From Pleurodeles waltl (Eukaryota; Chordata; Amphibia; Caudata; Salamandridae): 64,000 nt of DNA. The notes beneath the pieces were generated by a model. It saw nothing but the letters and a program-made list of their open reading frames with translations, ran no database searches and was not told the origin of the DNA. A program made the position numbers and the translations under genes. How positions within the stretch are numbered: position 1 is the stretch's first letter; each line of letters begins with the position of its first letter. Below, in pieces: positions 54,541-64,000 of the stretch. Where the stretch lies: positions 354,634,027 through 354,698,026 of the forward strand of contig NC_090439.1 in the NCBI RefSeq assembly GCF_031143425.1, given 5' to 3'.

Positions 54541-57426
54541 AGTCTGCCTGGACATACAGGAGGAGAGGCTTTCCAGGAAAGGTCCAGTCTGTCCCCAGTG
54601 GCTGTAGGTACCAAGGAAGAAGGAGACTGTACAAAAGGAATCTGGGATGGCCCTGGTGCCTGTGGGCCCCCAGGCTCACACTTCAGTTCCTAGTGGGAAC
54701 TTCAACAACTTTACTGCATAATTGCTGAAGGTCTGTTGGGACTGCAATTACGTGACCACAAAAGGCATGGATGGGGGCTGCAACTGTTGTTTACTGAAGA
54801 TCCAGTTGGGCCTGCCTCTCTGGAAAAGAAAAGCGCCCAAATTAGCACTGCAACTGGCTGGGTTGCTCTTACTACAATGGAGCTGCGCCATCAAAACCAC
54901 TACAGCCGAATCAACAACCTGTCCCAGCAGGACCCAGCACTGAGATCTCTGAAAGAGAGGATGGGCTTGCGTTCTGCTCCAACTAACCCTGATAAGGACT
55001 AACCAGTTTCTGTGGCTCTTCCAAGTGGAAGTGGGATCCGCTCTTGTTGTGTGGCAGCAACTGAAAGAAGTTATAAGAATTCACTTATTTTGAGAGGGGG
55101 AAGATACTGACTGGGTGCATTTTAAGTGTGGTGAACCAAAAATCTTCCATGTCTGATTCATTCTACTCCTGATTTCTTGTAGACGGGGTGGGTGGAACCA
55201 AAACCCTTGATGATCGCCTAGAACAGAACAGAAAGGGAATATGGAAAGTGTGGCATGTACATGAGATAAAACCCAGAATCAGTGACTTGTGTATTTTCAT
55301 TAAAGTGTGTAGTTGTTAGAATAACTTTGTGCATACAGTACTTTCTTGCAAAGATACACAATACGCTGGACATTAATTTTAATGTGTCTTTCGGTTGATT
55401 GTTAAGTACAATCTACCTTCCTGAGAAGAATGTGACTGCTTGCCCTCCCTACCCTGAGAGTCAATTGAAAAAGAGGTTATACCTGGCCCAGTTAGCAGAA
55501 CAATAGTAGGTTGGGCCCAGGACACCAATGGCAAACAACCTCAACACCATGTCGTGGGTGGATTAGCTCCTGCGGTCCACTTGACCCCCAAACAGTGTTG
55601 GGCACATGCACACTCTAGTTGACAATACATTAGAAAAGTGTGAGAAGTCCTCATTTGTAGAAGCTCTGCACAGTGCAAGTACTAAGTCACAGACTACTTT
55701 CACAAGCTTACGAAGAGACAGATGTGAAAACTGCCTCTGGATTTTAGATGATCCTGAGACATGACAGAATAAATTAACCATGGAGAAATGCTAGGTCATC
55801 TGTGTATTGGACACATTTTCATGGGCACATTGGTACTGCGCCACTTATTCACGGAGTGTCTCTTGATACCTACTTGAATGACTCTGGTGGAATCCATGAG
55901 CTTCCCCTGAATTAGTAATGGGGACTTATATTTAATGGTCAGCCCACCATTATTATCATCCATTGGAATAGCTCTCCTGTTTACTTTGGGCTTTAAAACT
56001 CAGCATGTTTGGCAAGCCACCCTTTGAAAAACTGAGTTATGATAAATATGGTATCTCTGAGGAATTCAGGGCATGTTTGTGGAGTTAGAATGTTGGTTGA
56101 TGTGTAGTACAGAGTGCTAGGTTTCTACTCTTCATATAAATACCATAAATGTATCAAGTATGTAGATCATTTCGACCCAAGTGTAGTATCCTAGCTACCA
56201 GGTTAAGTAGTATTTGTCAAAGGTTCTGTAGTTCTAGAATAGCGAGGGAAATGAAGGGAGTGGGTGATGTGGTAGCTGGGGTTGTGAAGAGGCACCTGCT
56301 TGCTCTCCAATAAAGTATTGGCCTACCTCCATGGTTTGAGTCATTTTTACAAAACTGGTGAGGAGCAGAGACTGGAAAGACTCAGAAATGTTGTTAGCTG
56401 CCACGGACATAGTGGAGTGAGTCTATTCCTCCCTGCATTGGAGAGCAAGCAGTAGAGCAAACACGTTGGAGCAAGTAATGGAAGTGGATGCAGTGGAAGT
56501 TCTTTGGGCTGAAGCCTGCAATTGGTGAGTGATATTTGAAGAATTCCCCTGTTTTCAGAGGGTAGTTTTGGGAGCGCAAGCACTTCTGGGTTTTCGCTTG
56601 CAGTCAGATGCCAGTGACAAAAGGAGGCACATGAGCACTGTGAGCAAGGACAGCATGAGGAGCTGGAGTGAGGGCAGTGCGAGCACTGTGAGAGACGGTA
56701 GCGCGTGTAGCTGATGAGAGGGCAGTGTGACGAGTTGAGGTGAACAGAGCATACGCCACTGAGTACAGTTATGTGATACGTATCACATACTCATGCAACG
56801 TCAGTTCCATCTTGAATTTTATCCATTCAGCACAGAAGAGTGTTAACACCAGAATTAGTGCGTACTCGATGGTACGCACATCGTAAATAAGAATAAGGAA
56901 GAGAAAGAGGATTTAAGAATGTTTGGAGTGACACACATCGGTGATACGCACACCAAAGTAGTAACTTTGAAGTGAGTGGCCGGAATTTTGTTTTAATGTT
57001 TGTGCTAATCAGGTGATTTGCACAGTTGCTCATCAGATAAATAGCTTCAGCGTCTTTTGTTTATCTGTGGTAATCCAGTGATTCGTACACCTACTCATGA
57101 GATACATAGTTACAGTGCATATTTCGGTAGATTCCTGCATGGTATCTCTATGTGCTGATACGGTGATTCGCACACCTACTTAAAAGGTGTAACGCAGTGC
57201 GTACATCAGTAACACACACACCTTTGTAAATAAGATTAGTGTGCATAGTATACAGGGGACAGCAATGCAAAATAAAATACAAGGCATACTCCTGAGAAGT
57301 AAAGAGTCTAGGTAGTCAAACTGATTGTAGAGATTGTCTTTTAAACAACTATGTTTAGGCATAGAGACTTTTAACATAAAATATATTAGAGTATAAGTAT
57401 TTATTCTGCTTATAGCGAACTTCATC
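54541..57426. other. No gene recognised; weak direct repeats upstream of a gag start
   Basis: Short frames only. At 56770-56787 there is the palindrome TGTGATACGTATCACA. From about 56860 to 57190 the phrase GTGATNCGYACACC recurs four to five times at irregular 60-80 bp spacing, together with CTACTCATGAGATACATAG-type phrases, so this part is a degenerate minisatellite. It could be the leader of the Ty3/gypsy element starting at 57427. Confidence 0.4.
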
Positions 57427-57708
57427 ATGAGTTCACAGAATTGTGAACTTGCACCACCAGTACCATCTCTTCCACGGCCAGGTGATCCAAAACTAAAGTG
57501 GCCTGACTGGAAGGAGTATTTTTTAAACTATGTATCAGCAATAGAAGAGGAACATGATGAAAGCATAGTTTGGGACCTGAAGGGTTACGTGTTTACAGTC
57601 AAATGGAAAAAAGCAAGGCCTGTTGAGGGTACTGATGTATTCAAAGATGCTTTAGAAAACTTAGATATTCATTACCACCCAACAGTTTGCACTGCAATAG
57701 CCAGGTAG
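57427..57708 (+). pseudogene. Ty3/gypsy Gag, N-terminal fragment
   Basis: The 93-codon frame from ATG 57427 reads LAPPVPSLPRPGDPKLKW, then PDWKEYFLNYVSAIEEE. This is the characteristic start of Gag proteins of some Ty3/gypsy elements in vertebrates. It stops at 57706-57708 and the capsid body is absent. The strand is the same as the gag-pol portion at 62.5 kb, so the two may be parts of one element separated by inserted repeats. Confidence 0.55.
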
Positions 57709-58854
57709 CCATTTTTTCAGAGGAAACAGTCAAAGGGAGTGTGACAGGTAAGTACAAATGGATACGGAAGTACACAGCTTAAGTTTACGTTTTCCTTTTA
57801 ATTTTCTGTTCCAACAATTGTCTCTCTTTTCCTCTTGTTGTATTTAATTTATTTTTCCTTCCTCTATGTCTACTTGTCTGTATGTCTTTAGTCTGTATTC
57901 TTCCTTTCTTTCTTCCCAGTTTCTTATTTCTTCCTCTTTGTTTCAAGTTGGCGCCTCAGGGACCCAGAAGTTCGATCACCGTGAGAGGGAGAGAAAAATA
58001 TGAAGCCTGTTTTAACAAGGTACGTTTGTTTCTTATGGTATGTATTACTCTTTCCTCTCTGGCTATTTTCCTCTTTTCCTTGTCTTCTTCCTTAATTTGT
58101 TTTCTCTGTGCCCCTTTTCTTCCGTGCTTATTAGTTTTTTAGTGAATCTCTACTATTCTTTTTCTCTGTAGACCTCTCACTCTATTTTTGTCTGGCTTCT
58201 TTACTGCCCTCTTTTGTGGTATCCTGTCTCTCTCTTGTTAATGTCCGCTTTTCTTACACCCAGTGCCTTTCCTTCAGTGTTTTAAGTGATCTTTGGAAAA
58301 ATATTGATCTTTAGAATATAGTGATAGCAACCAGACAGTGCTCCTCGTTGTGACTTTTATTTTTTTTTCACTTTCATTCCCTTCCTCCCCCCCTTTCCCG
58401 CTCATGGGATGAACCTGTAGGGCCACGCTCCTCCTTGAAAGTGGCTGGCTCCTTCTCATGGTCTCCCACTCACTCTTCCGGATGTGAGGTCCACGTGAGT
58501 GCTCCCAGCTGTTCTCCTCCGCTTGCCGTCTTCACTTCTGTTGTTGTCTTGCTTCGTCCACCTTTGTCCTCCTCGTTATTTCTTCCTTCGTTCGTCTTCC
58601 TTATCGGTTCCACCGATCTGTCCTCTCGCCTCTCCCTGCAGCCGCCCTTTATTTTTCTCCCGGTGTCTTCTGGGTTCTTGAGGCCCCGCCCCCTGCGTTG
58701 CATGGCCGGTGTACTGACGCTTGACGCTCCCCCGTCCGAATCTGCACCCCCTACGTCAGAGGGTGCTTTTTCAGTCAGCTCCTTCCTGAATGTTTCAGCT
58801 CGGGTGCCCGTCTCCGCTCCCCCAGCGCGATGTTGCGCATGCGCGAGCGCTCAC
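57709..58854. other. Pyrimidine-rich stretch, possible LTR edge and primer-binding site
   Basis: TC-rich DNA with AAAGGGAG followed by TGTGACAGG at about 57736, which could be a polypurine tract and LTR start. TGGCGCCTCAGGGACCC at about 57949 looks like a primer-binding site. Only weak evidence supports an LTR of about 210 bp between them. Open frames at 58435-58905 are compositional. The end of this block (CAGAGGGTGCT, about 58758-58768) is similar to 62440-62470. Confidence 0.3.
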
Positions 58855-58974
58855 AGCAACACAGATTCAAACGAGGTGTTTAACCCCGTCGCTGCCAATG
58901 TTTAACCCCTTCGCAGCAACACAGATTCAAACGAGGTGTTTAACCCCGTCGCTGCCAATGTTTAACCCCTTCGC
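58855..58974. repeat. Exact 60-bp tandem duplication
   Basis: AGCAACACAGATTCAAACGA at 58855 recurs at 58915, and the whole 60-bp unit is repeated without a visible change. Inside, TTTAACCCCGTCGCTGCCA and TTTAACCCCTTCGC are also related to each other. Confidence 0.9.
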
Positions 58975-61429
58975 TGCCAGGACTTTTCCTTCTCAGGTGC
59001 CAGGGATTTTTTAGTCTATTTGGGGATATTCGCTTTTAGGCCCTCATAACTTTTTGTCAACATAAGCTACGCAAGCCAAATTTTAGTTCTTTTTTCCCCA
59101 CATCCCAGGGAATCGACAGGTACCCAGACTTTTTGGGTTCCCCTGAAGGAGACAAAGAAATTTGCCAAAATGCAGCAAAAATTTCGTTTTTTCAAACAAG
59201 GGAAAAAAGGGCTGCAGAAGAGGGCTCGTGTTTTTTCCATGAGGGCTCGTGTTTTTTCCTTGAAAATGGCATCAACAAAGGGTTTGCGGTGCTAAAATAA
59301 CCATCTTCCCAGCTTTCAGGAACGGGCAGACTTGAATCAGAAAACGCAGTTTTTCAACCCAATTTTGGCATTTTACTGGGACATACCCCATTTTAATGTA
59401 GACAAAATGTATTATTCACCAAGGGGTCATTTCTGTAGATCCTACAGTGTTGTCCTACTGAAATAACAACATAAATAAAAAATAATAAAATTGACGTAAA
59501 AAAAAACCAACTGTTTTTCTCCACGTTTTACTCTGTAGCTTTTTTCTGCGAAGTTAGATTTTTGAAAGCAATATACTGTTACGTCTGCTGGACTTTTCTG
59601 GTTGCGGGGATATATTGGGCTTGTCGGTTCATTAATAACCCTAGGTACACCGAGCCAATAAATGAGCTGCACCTTGCAATGGGGTTTCATTCTATTCCGG
59701 GCGTACATCAATTAATTTGCTGAAATATAAAGATTGAAAGATAGGATTCAAGAAAACCTTTGTATTTCCAAAATGGCCACAAGATAAGGTGTTGAGAAGC
59801 AGTGGTTATTTGCACATCTCTGAATTCCGGGGTCCCATACTAGCATGTGAATTACAGGTCATTTCTCAAATAGATGTCTTTTTTACACACTGTCTTACAT
59901 TTGGAAAGAAAAAATGTTGAATAAGACAAAGGCCAATAACACTTGTTCTTCTATTCTGTTTTCCCACAAGTCTCCTGATAAAAATGGTACCTCACTTGCG
60001 TGGGTAGGCCAAGTGCCTGCGACAGGAAACGTAACATGGACACATCACATTTTTACATTGAAATTTGACGTGTTTTTTGCAAAGTGCCTACTTGTGGATT
60101 TGGGCCCCTAGCTCATTCAGCACCTAAGAAAACCTAGCAAACCAGGACATTTCTGAAAACTAGACACCTATGGGATTACAGAATGGCTTGGCTTGTGGGG
60201 CACTCACCAAGTTCCTTTACCCAGAATCCTTTGCAAACCTCACAATTTGTCCAAAAAAAAAAATGTTCCTCTCATTTCAGTGACAGAAAGTTGTGTAATC
60301 TGAGAGGAGACACAAATTTCCTTCCACCCAGCGTTCCCCCAAGTGTCCTGATAAAAATGGTACTTCACTTGTGTGAGTAGGCCTAGCACCTGCAACAGGA
60401 AATGCCCCAAAACACAACGTGGACACTTCACATTTTCCTAAAGCAAACAGAGCTGTTTTTAGCAAAGTGCCTAGCTGTGGATTTTGTCTTCAAGCTCAGC
60501 CGGCACCTAGGGAAACCTACCAAACCTGTGCATTTCCCCCAAGTCTCCCGATAAAAATGGTACCTCACTTGTGTGGGTACTCCTAGGTCTTGCGACAGAA
60601 AATGCCCCAAAACACTATCTGGACACATCAAAATTATTAAATACAAAACTACCTGTTTTGGTGGGGAGGAGGGCACCTGCGTTTTTGTTCCTGGATTCAG
60701 CAGCCATCTAGGAAAACCTACCAAACCCAGACATTTCTGAAAAATAGACACTAGAGGGAGTGCAGGGAGGTTTGACTTGCGTGGATCCTCCAATGTTTTC
60801 TTATCCAGAATCCTCAGCAAACCTCACATTTAGCTAAAAAATCTAAATTTTCCAACATTTCTGTTTGGGATCACCCCACCGGGACAAATTTCCTACCACC
60901 CAATGTTCCCCTCAGTCTCTCGTTAAAAATGATACCTCACTTGTGTAGGTGGGCCAAGTGCCTGTGATAGGGAAGAGCCAAAAACATGTGGAAATCGAGG
61001 GGGAACCAAAGCGGGTCCAAAAAGGCAGTTTCAAATAAAAAAATTGTTGTCTGACAAATGCAGCATAATTTTTATCGGTATAGATGAGACAATGTTGAGA
61101 GGTAGGAGGTTTGTGTATTCCTGCAGATTCCGGAAGGTTCCATCACAAAAATGTAGTAGAAATGTGTGATTCCCAGCAAAGTTGGAGGTTTGCAAGGCAT
61201 TGGGGAAAGAAAATGGTGTGGGGTGTATGTGAAGCACACTATCCTAGAATCAACTAGATGTTTAGTTTTCAGATGTGTCTAGGTGTTGTGGATGTTTCTA
61301 AATGGCAGCGTCCCAAAGTCCAAAAAGCGCAGCCCTCAACATTCCAAGTGGCACACTTTTGAGAGTTACCAAGCTCTCATGGCCCAAACGTAAAACCAAG
61401 ACCCAAAATAATTGGGGGGGGGAGGGGAG
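58975..61429. repeat. Diverged repeat-rich DNA with recurring ATAAAAATGGTACCTCACTT blocks
   Basis: GATAAAAATGGTACCTCACTTG and relatives occur near 59975, 60350, 60548 and 60918. Each is followed by GTGGGTAGGCC..GTGCCTG and, further on, CAGAATCCT..GCAAACCTCAC. The blocks are spaced about 190-380 bp and diverged. No coding region is supported. Confidence 0.7.
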
Positions 61430-62330
61430 GCAGGAATGGCCTAAAAGTAATTAGGCCCCACCGGGAGTGACCCTTGACTAAGGGGTGGCTCCCCACATAT
61501 AAAAAATAAAAAATAAACAAAAAAATAAGTTATCCCTGGTCTCTAGGGGTTTTCTGCCCACCCTGGGGGCAGATCGTCCTAATTATATTAGGCCGATCTG
61601 CCACCGTGGGGGCAGAAATGGCCTACAAATGTTTTGCCCCTCCTTGGGAGCGGCTCTTGCCCAAGGGGCCACTCCCCTTCTGAGTAACTATAAAAACAAT
61701 AAAAATTCCCTGGTGTCTAGTGGTTTCTGCCTCCCTGTGGGCAGTAATGGCCTAAAAATAATTCCCCCCCCCCAGGGGGTGACCCTTTCCTAAGGAGTCA
61801 CTCCCCACATATCAAAAATAAAGAAAAAAAAAATATATACATATATCCCTGGTGTCTTGGGGCTTATATTAGGCCGATCTACCCCCATGGGGTTGGTGGG
61901 ACTGGGCAGAAATGGCCTAAAAATATTATTGGCCCCTAGGGAACGACCCTTGCCCAAGGGGCCGCTCCCCTTATGTGTCAGCATGCTAAAAAAATAAAAT
62001 TCCCTGGTGTCTAGTGGTTTCTGCCCCCAGGTGGGGCAGAATTGGCCTAAAAATAATTTGGCTCCCGGGGAGTGACCCTTGCCTAAGGGGTTGCTCCCCA
62101 CACATAAAAAAAAAAAAAAAAAAAAAAATTATCCCTGGTGTCTAGGGGCTTTCTGCCCCCCGGGGGCAGATCGGCCTAATTATATTAGATCTGTCTGCCA
62201 CCAGGGGTGGCAGAAATGGCCTAAAAATAATATGGACCCCTAGGGATAGATCCTTGCCCAAGGGGCTGCTCCCCTTATTGACAGTACCTAAAACAAAATT
62301 CCCTGGTGTCTAGTGGTCATTTCGGCTGCC
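61430..62330. repeat. Three-copy tandem array, about 300 bp per dimer
   Basis: Each unit has two related halves. One has GGAGTGACCCTTGCCTAAGGGG followed by CTCCCCACATA, an A-rich tract and TTATCCCTGGTGTCTAGGGG. The other has GGGCAGAAATGGCCTA, CTTGCCCAAGGGGC and ATTCCCTGGTGTCTAGTGG. Copies start near 61430, 61745 and 62040. Poly(A) tracts (for example 62106-62128) mark one half. Confidence 0.8.
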
Positions 62331-62478
62331 CAATCGCATTGCGATCGAACAGCAGAAATGCTATTTCTCTTCCGGTGTTCTAGCTGTCTGCGCATTCCCG
62401 TCTGTCTGCGCATCCCCATCTGTCTTCGCTCCCCCTGATGTCAGAGGGTGCTCAGGAATACCGCTGCTGCCTGTATGT

Positions 62479-63411
62479 TTGAGCTTGTACGTCTGTCGGT
62501 GCCTCCCCAAACGTGATGTTATACAGGCATATCGCTGGATGAAATACTTATCCTTGCAAGGTCACACAATCTGTCCAATAGTCGCAGAGGACATGGATGC
62601 TGCCCTAGCGCGATCTGCTCCGGCACCAGGCCAGGCCAAATTGGGCACAGTAAAGGAAGAACGGGTTGACGCCGTCCAAGGATGCTACAATCAGCCGCAT
62701 GTGGCTCGACCACCGAGAGTGGAGGAAAAGAGGTACGGTAGCTGTGGTCTAGAGCACAGGATACCAGGAATATGCCCTGCCAAGGGAAAGAACTTCTCCA
62801 AATGTGATAAGCCCAACGATTTTGCCAACGTTTTCCGAGGGAGGTGGCCCAGATCCGTGACCATGTTGGCCCGGAAGGCGGCAATAAAGCAAGTTACGCC
62901 AGACGATGGCACTGGGATGGTGGCGGTTGACGCATACCCAGGCAACAAACCCTACGAGGATGATGAAGATAAGGAGATATTTGTTGTTTCGTTTGCTGAC
63001 AGGTTGGACCAGAGGTGGAGACCACCACCCATGTGTACCATAACGTTAAATGGCCTGACAGTGCTCATAGACACTGGGGCGTCAGTAAACGTTATGGATG
63101 TGGAACAATACAGCAAGATATCTCCCCCACCAGAGCTCACACCATGCTGGACCAAGATATATGCCCATAGGGGCGTGGACCCGTTACTCCGGCGAGGGGC
63201 GATAGAGGTTACTGTTCGTAGTGAGCGCTGTTCGACACATGCCAAATGCCATGTGTTGGAAGGCAAGAAAGGAACCCTTCTCCGATGCCACACGGTGGAA
63301 GACCTGGAGCTAGTGTTTTTCGCACGGCAAGTCCACGACTCCCTGGCTGAGGCGGTGCTGGCCCATTTCCCGGAGTTGTTTCAGGGGCTAGGAAAACTGA
63401 AAGGAAAGTAG
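62479..63411 (+). CDS. Ty3/gypsy Gag-protease segment
   Basis: An open frame of about 310 codons, also open a little upstream. No ATG stands at its beginning, and the first Met lies further in. It has a decayed zinc-knuckle region (CGLEHRIPGICPAKGKNFSK, in which one expected Cys is Phe). It then has the aspartic protease active site TVLIDTGASVNVMD (near residue 195), and a linker leading to RT (ALVHFPELFQG-like region). The stop at 63409-63411 falls just where RT begins. It belongs to a Ty3/gypsy element entering from the left of this point and running past the window end. Confidence 0.7.
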   Translation: MSLYVCRCLPKRDVIQAYRWMKYLSLQGHTICPIVAEDMDAALARSAPAPGQAKLGTVKEERVDAVQGCYNQPHVARPPRVEEKRYGSCGLEHRIPGICPAKGKNFSKCDKPNDFANVFRGRWPRSVTMLARKAAIKQVTPDDGTGMVAVDAYPGNKPYEDDEDKEIFVVSFADRLDQRWRPPPMCTITLNGLTVLIDTGASVNVMDVEQYSKISPPPELTPCWTKIYAHRGVDPLLRRGAIEVTVRSERCSTHAKCHVLEGKKGTLLRCHTVEDLELVFFARQVHDSLAEAVLAHFPELFQGLGKLKGK

Positions 63412-64000
63412 TTCCAGTTACATGTTGATCCTGCAGTACGACCCATTGCCCTAAGGCACCGGCGGGTGACTTTCCACTTACGACCCCAGGTGGAGAGTGA
63501 ACTACAGACAATTGAGCAGTGGGGGTCATAGAGAAGGTGACCGGCCCGACGCCCTGGGTGTCGCCACTCGTCATCGCCCCAAAGCCTAAGCAGCCTGACA
63601 CCATTCGCCTGTGTGTGGACATGCGCCTTCCCAACATTGCCATAAATTGAGAACGCCACATCACACCCACCATGGATGATATTGTTGTGGATCTTAACAG
63701 GGCCCAGTGGTTCTCTAAGTTGGACCTATACTCGGGATACCATCAGCGGGAGCTAACCCCAGAAAGCCGTAACGTCACCACATTCTCAAACCAAGTGGTG
63801 CTGCGACGTTACAAGTGCCTTAGCTTTGGGGGCTCTTCGGCTGTGCATATCTTCCACAATGCCATACGGGAGACACTGTCCGGTTTGACCGGCGTCATTA
63901 ATCGACATCTTAATTTTCTCCAACACGTTAGAGGAACATCAAAAACAGCTGAGAGCCACTCTCCAGAGGTTAGCAGAAGCAGGACTAACGTTGCACCAGA
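63412..64000 (+). pseudogene. Ty3/gypsy reverse transcriptase, frameshifted, cut by window end
   Basis: Continuing frames give LHVDPAVRPIALRHRRV, GVIEKVTGPTPWVSPLVI, IRLCVDMRLPNIAI and WFSKLDLYSGYHQ, the N-terminal motifs of RT, followed near the end by LEEHQKQLRATLQRLAEAGL. Frame changes occur near 63520 and stops at several places. The catalytic YxDD region is not intact here. The element continues beyond 64000. Confidence 0.8.

Noticed and set aside
57709..58854. Definite LTR with primer-binding site
   Set aside because: Only one candidate edge on each side and no second LTR; kept as a weak note.
58435..58905. 156-codon plus-strand frame
   Set aside because: Ser/Pro/Leu-rich from pyrimidine-rich DNA; no homology recognised.
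1..64000. tRNA, rRNA or other RNA genes
   Set aside because: No cloverleaf or rRNA-like block noticed by reading; not searched computationally.

Overview
The window looks like a piece of a very large, repeat-rich vertebrate genome, most likely a salamander or newt. The reasons are its long DIRS1-type, L1-type and Ty3/gypsy-type retroelements, abundant PIF/Harbinger-like foldback elements, GC-rich palindromic elements and complex satellites. The species call is inference. I recognise no ordinary host gene.

The most important region is about 3.5-19.3 kb. It holds an endogenous adintovirus, a Maverick/Polinton-related DNA virus with adenovirus-like capsid genes. Two arms converge. The plus-strand arm has a four-exon spliced gene, a Ser/Thr/Pro-rich protein with a PLDLS motif, a broken protein-primed DNA polymerase B, an intact packaging ATPase and a broken core-type protein gene. 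The minus-strand arm, read from the right, has a CRE/ETS/TATA promoter, a two-exon acidic/Cys-rich gene, an unknown ORF, an apparently intact integrase with a chromodomain-like tail, a frameshifted penton-like protein, an intact small basic pVI-like protein, a frameshifted double-jelly-roll hexon and a truncated adenain-like protease. Two foldback transposon insertions sit at or near the meeting point of the arms. Replication, packaging, capsid and integration modules are therefore all represented, but several essential genes are disrupted, so this is a decayed copy.

The rest is transposon stratigraphy. At 1-1.3 kb there is a palindromic satellite with higher-order structure. At 2.05-2.98 kb, 11.6-13.2 kb, 43.5-44.0 kb and 53.8-54.5 kb there are Harbinger-like foldback elements, and the third carries a Myb/SANT-like ORF. 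From 24.3 to 43.45 kb there is a four-level nest. A plus-strand non-LTR element is split inside its RT motif A by a full-length minus-strand L1-like element (15-bp target duplication). That element is split by a minus-strand Gmr1-like Ty3/gypsy element with 2.69-kb LTRs (5-bp duplication), which is in turn split by a 630-bp GC-rich palindromic element (3-bp duplication). From 46.9 to 53.8 kb there is a degenerate DIRS1-like element carrying another GC-rich palindromic element. From 57.4 to 64.0 kb there are pieces of a second Ty3/gypsy element (gag start, then a gag-protease-RT portion cut off by the window end), separated by tandem-repeat DNA.

The stretches 19.3-22.8, 44.8-46.9 and 54.6-57.4 kb hold no gene I can recognise.
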